Below are positions 47,099 through 54,906 of a stretch of 64,000 nucleotides of DNA, in pieces (position 1 is the stretch's first letter; each line of letters begins with the position of its first letter). Position numbers and translations under genes: made by a program. The notes below the pieces were generated by a model. The model saw only the letters and a list, made by a program, of their open reading frames with translations. It ran no database searches and was not told where the DNA came from. Source of the DNA: CBDHEY01 sp965262305 (GTDB lineage Bacteria > Pseudomonadota > Gammaproteobacteria > Pseudomonadales > Cellvibrionaceae); assembly GCA_965262305.1 (NCBI GenBank), contig CBDHEY010000004.1, positions 682,001-746,000 of the forward strand, given 5' to 3'.

Positions 47099-47240
47099 GC
47101 TTTCAAGCTATTGTGCTCCTGTGATTGCGATAAATGTTGTTACGAATCCTGTGAGTTCAACAGTGTTGCATCATGAATTTCACCCTGACACTCCCGTGTC
47201 TTCTTTTTGCCAGCGAGCTCTGCTACGCTGGCTTTTTTCA
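47097..47240 (+). ncRNA. Candidate Fur-regulated small RNA
   Basis: The stretch from the Fur box to the terminator at 47209-47238 is about 140 nt and has no gene with a ribosome site. It contains a small internal hairpin (GACAC TCCC GTGTC), a U-rich TTCTTTTT tract that could bind Hfq, and ends in a GCCAGCG/CGCTGGC terminator with six T, similar in form to the end of RyhB. A plausible analogue of RyhB/PrrF; no sequence homology to them is claimed. Ends are approximate. Confidence 0.5.
47209..47238 (+). terminator. Rho-independent terminator of the candidate sRNA
   Basis: Stem GCCAGCG / CGCTGGC, 10-nt loop, followed by six T. It lies 40 bases before the TIM-barrel gene, so it cannot be that gene's own terminator. 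Confidence 0.85.
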
Positions 47241-47277
47241 ATCTTTTTCCTGCTGAACTTAATTTAAGAAATAAAAT

Positions 47278-48090
47278 ATGGCTCTTGATCAACGTTATTA
47301 TGGAATTTGTTCTTGGTTTACTCCTGGGAAGACCATGCGAGAAAAGATGCTATTTACTTGCACTGCAAATTTGGCTGGTATTGAATTAGATTATAATCAC
47401 GACGAAGGTGAATACGCTTTATTGAATGAAAGCTATCGTAAAGAATTGATTCAGCTTCGTGAGGAATTGAAAGTTGATTTTCCTGCCATCGCTATCAATT
47501 CACTTTGCCAATTTGGTATGAGTAACGTTGCTGACGAATTAAAAGTCAAGGAAGATTTGAAGAATGGCATTGCAACTGCGGCCTATTTCTCGATTCCTAT
47601 TGTTCAATTACCGAGTTTTTTTGCGGGAGATATTGATTCGCGGGATGAATTTGACCAGACCTGTAAGCAAATTCAATATGCATGTGATATCGCTTTGGAA
47701 CACGAGATTGTTATTGGTAGTGAAAATGCACTCGATGGCACAAAACAACTTGAGTTGATCGAGAGGGTAAATCGCAAAAACTTTAAAATCTATTTTGATT
47801 GCCGCAATAGTTGGTGGATGAAAGGTATTAGATCCGCTCCAGTTTTGCTTGAAATTTTGCCACATATTTGTGAAGTGCATCTAAAAGATGGTATTGGACA
47901 AGAGGATGAATTCTCGCTTTTGGGCGAGGGTGATACTGGGGTCTCAGATATATTGGAAATATTAAATTCAGCCAACTATAGTGGCAGAATTTTACTCGAA
48001 AACGATTACAACCAATTTAGCCGGCAAGGGAAAGACCCCTTAGAGTGTGTCAAAAAAGATATTGAGTATATTTCTGATCGCTTAACCTGA
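47278..48090 (+). CDS. TIM-barrel sugar-phosphate isomerase/epimerase-like protein
   Basis: 270 residues; no signal peptide. The pattern of an AP endonuclease-2/xylose isomerase-like barrel (PF01261) is visible: YGICSWF at strand 1, GIELDYNHD, VQLPSFFAGD, VIGSENALDG, FKIYFDCRNSWWM, CEVHLKDGIGQ and ILLENDYNQF, with Glu, Asp, His, and Glu suitable for a metal site. Substrate unknown. The Shine-Dalgarno is poor and a Fur box lies 180 bases upstream beyond a terminator; it may be expressed by read-through in low iron. Confidence 0.75.
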   Translation: MALDQRYYGICSWFTPGKTMREKMLFTCTANLAGIELDYNHDEGEYALLNESYRKELIQLREELKVDFPAIAINSLCQFGMSNVADELKVKEDLKNGIATAAYFSIPIVQLPSFFAGDIDSRDEFDQTCKQIQYACDIALEHEIVIGSENALDGTKQLELIERVNRKNFKIYFDCRNSWWMKGIRSAPVLLEILPHICEVHLKDGIGQEDEFSLLGEGDTGVSDILEILNSANYSGRILLENDYNQFSRQGKDPLECVKKDIEYISDRLT

Positions 48091-48183
48091 TAACTTTATT
48101 AAATTTTAGCTCTTATCGATTGTTTTTAATAATTTTAATAATACAATGCAGCCTAATTTAAATTCACTTCTCTTGGGGGAAAA

Positions 48184-49327
48184 ATGAAAAATTTACCAAA
48201 GAGCCTAATTACCTGCGCGCTATCTAGTTTGGTTTTATCTCAATCTGTTTTTGCTGAAGAAGTTTCCGGATTCAATCTTATTTCCTGCAATAGGGTATTA
48301 TGATCCCCTGTTACGCGAGATGGGGAAATAGATGAAGGACTGCATTTTATTCTCTTGGAGCGGGTTACAAGTTTAACCCACGTTGGTCTTCTGAACTCAC
48401 ATATCTCAATTTTCCTACTGAAGATGGGTTAGAAAACGATTTAGATATGCAACTGATTCGTTTGGAAGCTCTTTACCATCTTAAAACAAGTAGATAGTAT
48501 TCAGCCCTATATGTCAGTTGGCCTGGCTCATAACGAATTTGATAGCGATCTGTTTGAAGATGCGATTGCTGATACTCATATTACATCTTCGGTACAGGCC
48601 TTAAGGTATTCCTTTACTGAAACTGATTTCTTGGCGCACAGATATCCGTTTCATTAACAGCTTCGACTATGATGAAATGGATTTTGCAGTTTCAACAGGT
48701 ATTAACTTCTTCTTTGGCAAAACCTCTGGTGCTGCGAGTAAGGTTAAGCCGGTAAAATCTCCAAGCAGAGTTGATAGTGATTATGATGGCGTTCTAGATT
48801 CTGAAGATGCTTGTCCAAACACAATAAAAGGCGTGGCTGTAGATGAAAAAGGCTGTCCATTGGATACCGATGGTGATGGCGTTTTGGACTACAAAGATGA
48901 GTGTCCAAATAGCGCACCAAATGCGAAGGTTAACGAGGAAGGGTGTTACCAAACCTTGACGGAGACGCGAGAGGTCGAACTTGAAGTTAAGTTTGCCAAT
49001 AACTCTGATGTCGTGCCAAGGGATTATTACGGTGAAATCAAAGAAGTTGCAGACTTTATGACAGAATACCCTTTGACGAACGTTGTTATTGAGGGGCACA
49101 CAGATGATCGTGGCGCTGCTTCTTATAACGAAGATTTGTCCGATCGAAGAGCAAAAAATGTCGCTAAGGTGCTTGTGGAAGAGTTCGGTATTGCTGATTC
49201 TCGAGTTAGTTCAAAAGGGTTTGGTGAATCTAGTCCAATTACCACTAATGATACCGCTGAGGGCAGAGCTGCAAATAGACGTGTTGTTGCTGTTGTGAGT
49301 GCTCAAGAAGAAGTGCCTGCTCAATAG
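48184..49327 (+). pseudogene. OmpA-family outer-membrane protein gene with multiple frameshifts
   Basis: The start (GGGGG, then ATG at 48184) encodes a signal peptide ending VFAEEV. The beta-barrel part then runs through all three frames: PAIGYYDPLLREMG, YSLGAGYKFNPRWSSELTYL, IQPYMSVGLAHNEFDSDLF, FGTGLKV and DIRFINSFDYDEM each lie in a frame different from the previous piece, so at least five indels fall between 48270 and 48660. From 48677 the frame is open to the stop and encodes TSP3-type calcium repeats (DSDYDGVLDSEDACPN, DTDGDGVLDYKDECPN) and an OmpA peptidoglycan-binding domain (VVIEGHTDDRG, NRRVV). Either a decayed gene or a poor-quality sequence patch. Confidence 0.85.
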
Positions 49328-49346
49328 TTGTTTTTAAGCTAAATAT

Positions 49347-49376
49347 AAAAAAGGCCGACATTTGCCGGCCTTTTTT
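49347..49376. terminator. Bidirectional terminator
   Basis: Stem AAAAAAGGCCG / CGGCCTTTTTT with an 8-nt loop between the OmpA-family gene and the convergent small gene; T runs on both strands. Confidence 0.9.
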
Positions 49377-49395
49377 AAAGGATAAGAAAGAAAAC

Positions 49396-49611
49396 TTATT
49401 CTTCTGTCGCCTCACCTTCTTCAGATTCGACCGCTTCTTCTTCAGCCGCAGGCTCTTCTTTTGGCTCTGGTTTTTTAAGTAGTTCTTCTTTGTACAGAAT
49501 TTCTACTTTATCGTCACCGTTGATCCACTTTCCAGTATTACCTTTTACAGCATGACGTTCGTCGCGACGAAGAAAAATGCTGTACTCGGCAGTTTTTTTA
49601 ACTAATTTCAC
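49396..49611 (-). CDS. Small conserved charged protein
   Basis: 71 residues from the GTG at 49611, chosen over the GTG at 49626 because AGGAAAGG sits 5 bases before it and the sequence KLVKKTAEYSIFLRRDERHAV then begins at the N terminus, as I recall for similar short proteins in pseudomonads and relatives. A compact basic beta-rich head (1-45, WINGDDKVEILYKEELL) is followed by a 25-residue Glu/Ala/Pro tail. Cytoplasmic, function unknown. Confidence 0.65.
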   Translation of the reverse strand: MKLVKKTAEYSIFLRRDERHAVKGNTGKWINGDDKVEILYKEELLKKPEPKEEPAAEEEAVESEEGEATEE

Positions 49612-49694
49612 GCTACCTTTCCTCACTATTTGAAAAGCGGCGATTTTAAAGACAAATGGAGGGGAAATCTACGAATTTTAATCTTTTTACATGA

Positions 49695-49931
49695 TTAAAT
49701 CGTGGTGGACCAATTGAAGCCGTGCACTCTTCTATCATTACCCGTGCGTCTATCTATATCGAAACGTATAGATTTTCTACGATCGTTATTTAACCGCCTT
49801 TCAGTTAGACAACGTCTTTCTGTATTAGAATAGCGTATCTCCGAAACTGTTTTTACATCTTGTTCTGCTTCGGGGTTTTTATCGTCGATCGGCGCAATGC
49901 CAATTTTGTCCCAGTCGATAGGTTTATCCAT
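49695..49931 (-). CDS. Small protein with RR/DRR repeats
   Basis: 78 residues from the ATG at 49931, which has AAAGGAGA 8 bases upstream; an extension to 50021 is disfavoured. N-terminal half acidic (MDKPIDWDKIGIAPIDD), C-terminal half has four spaced arginine pairs (TERRCLTERR, NNDRRK, DIDRRTGNDRRV), a pattern seen in short uncharacterised bacterial proteins. It may bind RNA, nucleotides or an acidic partner, but this is a guess from charge only. Confidence 0.6.
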   Translation of the reverse strand: MDKPIDWDKIGIAPIDDKNPEAEQDVKTVSEIRYSNTERRCLTERRLNNDRRKSIRFDIDRRTGNDRRVHGFNWSTTI

Positions 49932-50021
49932 AAGAAACTTCTCCTTTGTTTTTTTGGATTTCCTCATTAAAGGTTTCACAATCTGTCTCTTCATTCTTCT
50001 CGATACCCTAAAAAAAATCAA

Positions 50022-50440
50022 GAGGTGTTGCAGTGAAATTATACCGGATGATCAAAAAATTTAGCCTAATTCGAAAGACGTTAACTTATATCTAAATAGC
50101 TATTTAGACGAAAGTACTAGGTCGATTTACGTTTGTTACTACTCTAGAATGATTATAAAAAGCAAAGAAAAATTAATCTCTCGTTTGTTTTTCTTGAGCA
50201 CAATTCGAGCGTTAACTATCTAATCCGATGGTTTCTTGAAATTTTAGCTTTCAAGTGTTTGAGCGTTTGCCTAATCTATTTAAAAGTTCAATAGAGTCAG
50301 GCAAGATACTAGATATTCGATGTAGTGAATTCGAGATTAGCAACAGCAATATTTCCATACAAAAAGCTATTCGGCCGGAGATTCTAAGCGTGATTTCCGG
50401 CCTTTTAGCACAATTTTGATAATCTTTTTCTTTGATTCAA
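50022..50440. other. Intergenic stretch with one hairpin
   Basis: About 420 bases. The only structure I see is a hairpin at 50373-50402 (GGCCGGA / TCCGGCC, 16-nt loop) which may end transcripts of the broken SnoaL-like gene read on the minus strand. No gene seen. Confidence 0.45.
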
Positions 50441-50861
50441 CTAGTAAAATACTGCAACTTTAACAATTCGCCCCTTCTTATCAAATGTCAAAGAACTGTA
50501 TCCTGAAGAGATATTGTCACCAGAAGCACCCTCAAGGTTCCAAGATAAATGAGCATTTCTACCGCTAAATTTTGCAGGGGCATAGTTCAGTTTTGCGTTT
50601 TTAAAATCAGATTGGAATTTTTCAATCTCTTTTAATACACCATTTCGTTTGTTTGTGCTGGTTTCTGGCGAAACAAATATAATTGCGCGACTTAATGTCT
50701 GATTGATACTTTTTTCACGATTTTTTTTATCTGGTTCAGTCCAGGCTGAAAGATACGATGTCAATGGTATTTTGATATTCAGAGTGTTCGGCTTTGTTAG
50801 CAAAACTTAAGCTAGAAAAAAGAGTAAGTAGCAAAATAAATTTAAGACTAAATTGTTTCAT
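50441..50861 (-). pseudogene. Secreted SnoaL/NTF2-like protein gene with a frameshift
   Basis: A signal peptide (MKQFSLKFILLLTLFSSLSFA) begins at the ATG at 50861, which has GGGAG 9 bases upstream, and stays open through HSEYQNTID. The rest continues one frame away: YLSAWTEPDKKNREKSINQTL ... GYSSLTFDKKGRIVKVAVFY, ending at 50441. The joint lies near 50750-50765, where one base gained or lost would restore a single protein of about 139 residues. The SAW..PD...R motif is that of SnoaL-like (NTF2-fold) proteins. Real inactivation and sequencing error cannot be told apart here. Confidence 0.7.
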
Positions 50862-51176
50862 AGGTTTTCTCCCAATCTTTGTTTGGAGTAAAAATATTAA
50901 ACCTCGAGTGGTGATGATTTGGTTAGAAGTAAGTCAACTAAAAGTAAAGTGATAGTTGTTTTTACTGTTTCATATTTGAAAAGATGATTTAAATGTTATC
51001 GCAAACATCCTCAATTCAAAATGCTATTTAAATTTAGTAACGATTAAAAACTAGCTTTTTATTCGATTTGTCTATTTCCAACCTGGATTGAAGGTCCGTG
51101 AAATTTTGTTTCACTATTTTATTTTTTAACTATGCTTAAGAGATGTATACAAGCCCATGGAATAACGAGGATCGAA
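50862..51176. promoter_or_regulatory. Divergent intergenic region before the redox operon
   Basis: 315 AT-rich bases that must hold the promoter of the peroxidase-MsrPQ operon (plus) and of the SnoaL-like gene (minus). No operator is evident. Confidence 0.35.
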
Positions 51177-52217
51177 ATGGCGCGTAAAATAACTATTTTG
51201 TTACTTTTGAGTTTTTGCTCTTTTGTACTCAATGCAGCTGAGTATTCCGATACTGTCTTTAAAGCCGGACATGCATCGCTAGCTAGCTGGAAGTTGGCCA
51301 AGGTGCCACCTTACCCAGAAAATAACAAACCTAATACTGCTCGAATTGAGTTGGGAAAAGCGTTGTTCTTCGATCCTCGGTTGAGTGGAGATGGGAACAT
51401 GTCATGTGCTACATGTCACAGCCCGCTTTTTGGTTGGTCGGATGGCCTGCCAACGGCTCGAGGATCTAAGAGCCAAATACTAGGTCGTGCGTCTCCCGTC
51501 GTTGTAAATACGGCCTATAACAGCATTCAAATGTGGGATGGGCGAAAAAAAAGCTTAGAAGACCAAGCTATGGGCCCAATGGAAGCGACAGTTGAAATGA
51601 ATATGGATATCCCAAGGCTTTTTCGCTGGCTCAATACGAACAAAGAATATATCGATATGTTTAGTAAGGCTTACCCTGGTGAAAAAATTGATGATAAGAC
51701 TCTGGCAAAAGCCATAGCCAGTTTTGAACGTACAATTGTGTCTAATACTTCACCGTTTGACCGTTGGTTGGCGGGCGATAAGAAAGCACTAACCAAAGCG
51801 CAAGTGAATGGGTTTAAGGTTTTTGTAGACCCTAATAGAGGAAACTGCGCGGTTTGTCATAGTGAAGGTAATTTTACTGATAATGGTTTTCACAACATCG
51901 GTCTTGCGTCTTTCGGTGATGAAAACCCAGATCTAGGTCGATACGCGGAACGTCCACTTAGGTTAATGAAAGGCGCATTTAAGACACCAACTTTACGCGA
52001 TATCTCGCTTAGTGCTCCTTATTTTCATGATGGTTCCGCAAAAACCTTAATGGAAGTAGTAGAGCACTATGAAAAAGGCGGCATAGTAAAAACCAATTTG
52101 TCGCCAAGTATTAAGCCTTTAAAGCTCACTAATAAAGAAAAGAAACATCTTGTTGCTTTTATGGAATCCTTAACATCGCCTGAAAAACCTTTTGTTTTAC
52201 CCATTTTGCCAAAATAG
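51177..52217 (+). CDS. MauG/CcpA-family di-haem cytochrome c peroxidase
   Basis: 346 residues from the ATG at 51177 (CGAGGA upstream, signal peptide MARKITILLLLSFC...LNA). An ATG at 51132 would add 15 residues before the signal sequence and is rejected. Two haem c sites: CATCHSPLFGWSDG near residue 80 and CAVCHSEGNFTDNG near 222; GRASPVVVNTAYN, MWDGR, LEDQA and FKTPTLRDISLSAPYFHDGS are typical of bacterial di-haem peroxidases. It reduces hydrogen peroxide in the periplasm or acts as a MauG-like oxidant. First gene of a run of five closely spaced genes. Confidence 0.92.
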   Translation: MARKITILLLLSFCSFVLNAAEYSDTVFKAGHASLASWKLAKVPPYPENNKPNTARIELGKALFFDPRLSGDGNMSCATCHSPLFGWSDGLPTARGSKSQILGRASPVVVNTAYNSIQMWDGRKKSLEDQAMGPMEATVEMNMDIPRLFRWLNTNKEYIDMFSKAYPGEKIDDKTLAKAIASFERTIVSNTSPFDRWLAGDKKALTKAQVNGFKVFVDPNRGNCAVCHSEGNFTDNGFHNIGLASFGDENPDLGRYAERPLRLMKGAFKTPTLRDISLSAPYFHDGSAKTLMEVVEHYEKGGIVKTNLSPSIKPLKLTNKEKKHLVAFMESLTSPEKPFVLPILPK

Positions 52218-52233
52218 ATTTGGAGTTCGAAAT

Positions 52234-52563
52234 ATGAGAATTAATAACAAAGTTGTTTACTTGTTTTTATGTATGGTCGGATTTTTGTTGTCATCTAATG
52301 CGATGTCAGAAGAATACACGGTCGGACAAAAGAATAAAAAATTTACCGTAGATCATCTTAAGATAAAAGTAGGTGATAAGGTTTTTTTCAAAAACGAAGA
52401 CAGTTTTTTTCACAACGTTTTTAGCTTATCCGATGCTAAATTCTTTGACTTAGGTTCTTTTCCTCAAGGTGATCAGAGAGAAGTCGTTTTTGATGCGCCG
52501 GGAACGGTAGAAGTCGAGTGTGCAATTCACCCATCAATGAAAATGCTAATTGAAGTTGAATAG
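52234..52563 (+). CDS. Periplasmic cupredoxin (plastocyanin/azurin type)
   Basis: 109 residues from the ATG at 52234 (TGGAG upstream); signal peptide to about NAMSEE. Blue-copper ligands are present in the usual order: His in FFHNVF, Cys in VECAIHPSMKM, then His and Met. A small electron carrier; between a peroxidase and a tandem cytochrome c, it probably shuttles electrons within this operon. The start codon falls 16 bases after the peroxidase stop, and the cytochrome gene follows after 3 bases. Confidence 0.88.
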   Translation: MRINNKVVYLFLCMVGFLLSSNAMSEEYTVGQKNKKFTVDHLKIKVGDKVFFKNEDSFFHNVFSLSDAKFFDLGSFPQGDQREVVFDAPGTVEVECAIHPSMKMLIEVE

Positions 52564-52566
52564 GAA

Positions 52567-53244
52567 GTGGATTTTAACTTGCGTCTTACATTTATAGTAG
52601 TTAGTTTTTTTCTTTTTTTTGAATATACCTATGGGCAAACGCCACAAGAACAAAATGGAGCGAGAATTTATTATCTTCATTGCACATTGTGTCATGGGTC
52701 ACAGGGAATGGGTGAGGGATCCTTAGCTATTGCATTAGATAATTATCCCGAAACTAGCCTTCTTGAAATCCAAACCAGAAAATCTAAAGAAGAACTAGTA
52801 GAGATAATTCAGAAAGGTAACAAGCTACCCGGTGTCAGTGAGTATATGCCGCCATGGGAGGAAGCGTTAGGTCAGAAGGCTCTTGATGATGTTGCTCAAT
52901 TTATTATTTTGTTAAGGGAAAATACGGCTAAAGCTTTGGAGCTTACTAGATTTGAAAGCGAAAATGACTTTTCTGATTCCGATAAAGGTCGAGTAGTGTA
53001 TAAGAGTTATTGTGTGAAATGTCATGGAATTAAGGGTTTGGGTGATGGAAAAATGCGAAAAGTTGTTAATGCTCCACCGCCTTCCGATCTAACTAAAAGC
53101 ATTGCCAATATAGAATACTTAAGACTTATTATTGCTGAAGGTGGAGGTATGATTGGACGCTCACCACAAATGCCGCCGTGGAAAGACGAACTTTCCGATC
53201 AAGAAATACTATCCGTATCTAAATATCTGATGACGCTCAGATAG
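52567..53244 (+). CDS. Di-haem cytochrome c (two class I domains)
   Basis: 225 residues from the GTG at 52567. AGGA ends only 2 bases before this GTG, so a TTG at 52579 is an alternative start; both give a signal peptide ending YTYGQ. Two CxxCH domains: CTLCHGSQGMGEG (about 37) and CVKCHGIKGLGDG (about 153), each with a distal Met motif (YMPPW, QMPPW). Duplicated cytochrome c of the c4/c5-like or 'cytochrome c6-tandem' kind, an electron carrier likely for the peroxidase or MsrPQ. Confidence 0.88.
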   Translation: MDFNLRLTFIVVSFFLFFEYTYGQTPQEQNGARIYYLHCTLCHGSQGMGEGSLAIALDNYPETSLLEIQTRKSKEELVEIIQKGNKLPGVSEYMPPWEEALGQKALDDVAQFIILLRENTAKALELTRFESENDFSDSDKGRVVYKSYCVKCHGIKGLGDGKMRKVVNAPPPSDLTKSIANIEYLRLIIAEGGGMIGRSPQMPPWKDELSDQEILSVSKYLMTLR

Positions 53245-53268
53245 ATTGCTGTAGGCAGTACACGCTGA

Positions 53269-54177
53269 ATGCAAGATAATATCACTCCAGAAAAATTATT
53301 TATAACTCGACGTAAAATCTTGAGTCTTTTGATGGGAGCATTGTCGATACCCTATTCTTCCCTAACCATAGGAAATGGTATCGACCTGAAACACTTCACA
53401 GAAGTTACTGCGTTTGATAGTGATGACGAGTGGAGCTCATTTAGAGACATCACTCATTACAACAATTATTATGAATTTTCTACAAATAAAAAAAGTGTAG
53501 CGTTATTAGCGAAACACTTCAATTCTCGTCCTTGGAAGATCATTGTTGATGGGTTAGTAGAGAAACCAATCCAGGTTTCAATCGAAGAGTTGATTAACAC
53601 CCAAATAATAAACCGATATATATATCGCTTGAGATGTGTTGAAGGTTGGTCAATGGTTATTCCCTGGAATGGATTTGTTTTATCTGAATTGATAAAGGCT
53701 GCAGTTCCAAAACAGAATGCGAAATTTGTCCGATTTGAATCAATATACCGCCCCGAAGAGATGATAGGTCAACGACGAAACACTATGGAGTGGCCTTATG
53801 TAGAAGGTTTGAGGTTGGACGAGGCGCTTAACTCGCTAACCATCTTGGCCGTGGGTGTCTATGACAAACCATTACCAAATCAAAATGGGGCTCCAATCAG
53901 GTTAGTGGTTCCTTGGAAATATGGATTCAAGAGTATAAAAGCGGTCTCTAAGATCACCTTGGTTGATCAACAGCCTTTAACGACTTGGATGAAGTCGAGT
54001 CCTTCCGAATATGGTTTTTATGCTAATGTAAATCCTAAGGTGGCTCATCCTCGCTGGAGTCAAAGAAGAGAGTTACGTATCGGAGAGCGAAAAAAAAGGA
54101 AGACATTAATGTTTAATGGCTATGAGGACCATGTATCTCATCTTTATAAAAACATGGATTTGGAGAAGAATTTCTGA
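53269..54177 (+). CDS. msrP: MsrP-like periplasmic molybdoenzyme (methionine sulfoxide reductase subunit)
   Basis: 302 residues. TRRKILSLLMG near residue 13 is a twin-arginine signal. LRCVEGWSMVIPW holds the molybdenum-ligand Cys; HYNNYYEF, EWPYVEGLRLDEA and NQNGAPIRLVVPWKYGFKSIK are hallmarks of the YedY/MsrP family. Catalyses reduction of protein-bound methionine sulfoxide in the periplasm with electrons from MsrQ, whose gene follows 5 bases after the stop. The linkage to peroxidase and blue copper/cytochromes suggests a periplasmic oxidative-damage operon. Confidence 0.93.
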   Translation: MQDNITPEKLFITRRKILSLLMGALSIPYSSLTIGNGIDLKHFTEVTAFDSDDEWSSFRDITHYNNYYEFSTNKKSVALLAKHFNSRPWKIIVDGLVEKPIQVSIEELINTQIINRYIYRLRCVEGWSMVIPWNGFVLSELIKAAVPKQNAKFVRFESIYRPEEMIGQRRNTMEWPYVEGLRLDEALNSLTILAVGVYDKPLPNQNGAPIRLVVPWKYGFKSIKAVSKITLVDQQPLTTWMKSSPSEYGFYANVNPKVAHPRWSQRRELRIGERKKRKTLMFNGYEDHVSHLYKNMDLEKNF

Positions 54178-54182
54178 AAGTA

Positions 54183-54902
54183 GTGTCGAATACGGAAATG
54201 TGTTTACGTTTTTGCCAGCAAAATCATTTGGCAGTGAGACGTTTTTTAGAGATTGTTTTCTTCCTTCCTTGTTTATACCTTATTTATCAATTCTTTTTTC
54301 CTACGGTAATTAATGTTTTTGAAACATTAGTATTTGTTTCGGGGTACTGGGCATTGGTTTGTTTTATTTTTTCTTTGCTAGTCACTCCGATCAGGCGATG
54401 GTTAGCTTTAACGTGTCGGTACTTAAAAAAGCGTTATGGTCGAAGGCTTTCAGATTGGAATTGGTTGGTTCGGTGTAGAAAATCCTTTGGTCTATATGCG
54501 TTCTATTACGCTTCGATCCACATGATATTGTACTTTTATTTGGAGGTTGATTTCGAATGGTTGGAAGCCTGGATTGATATTATAGAAAGAAAGTTTTTGT
54601 TGGTGGGTTTAATTACCTGGTTGTTATTATTTTTGTTAGCGATTACATCTCCAAAAATCGCAATTCGTAGACTGGGTAGAAACTGGCGTCGAATACACCG
54701 TTTAACCTATATAATTGCGATACTTTCTGCTGTCCACTTTTTGATGACCGGAAAAGTAGGTGATATTGCCCCGTTGGTTTATTCATTTATTGTATTTGTA
54801 TTACTGGGAGAGCGTTTTATTTTTAACGTGTTTTTTCAAAATACGCTTCCAGCGGATAATGGTATGGAAGTTATACGTGATAAAAATAAAAAACGGGGCT
54901 AG
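54183..54902 (+). CDS. msrQ: MsrQ-like haem b membrane subunit
   Basis: 239 residues, GTG start, six predicted transmembrane helices. Conserved features of MsrQ (YedZ): TPIRRWL, RRLSDWNWLVRCRKSFGLYAF with an R-K-R-G-L block, SIHMILYFYLE, RRLGRNWRRIHRLTYI and SAVHFL (haem-ligand His). Feeds electrons from quinol or a flavin donor to MsrP. Convergent with the chemoreceptor 4 bases beyond its stop; no terminator visible in that gap. Confidence 0.93.
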   Translation: MSNTEMCLRFCQQNHLAVRRFLEIVFFLPCLYLIYQFFFPTVINVFETLVFVSGYWALVCFIFSLLVTPIRRWLALTCRYLKKRYGRRLSDWNWLVRCRKSFGLYAFYYASIHMILYFYLEVDFEWLEAWIDIIERKFLLVGLITWLLLFLLAITSPKIAIRRLGRNWRRIHRLTYIIAILSAVHFLMTGKVGDIAPLVYSFIVFVLLGERFIFNVFFQNTLPADNGMEVIRDKNKKRG

Positions 54903-54906
54903 TTAA

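Noticed and set aside
47173..47256. 27-codon open frame MNFTLTLPCLLFASELCYAG... inside the candidate sRNA
   Set aside because: No Shine-Dalgarno before the ATG, and the frame runs through the terminator hairpin; more likely chance, though a small leader peptide cannot be excluded.
47031..47267. 78-codon open frame over the Fur box
   Set aside because: Starts upstream of the operator and crosses both the promoter and the terminator; no ribosome site.
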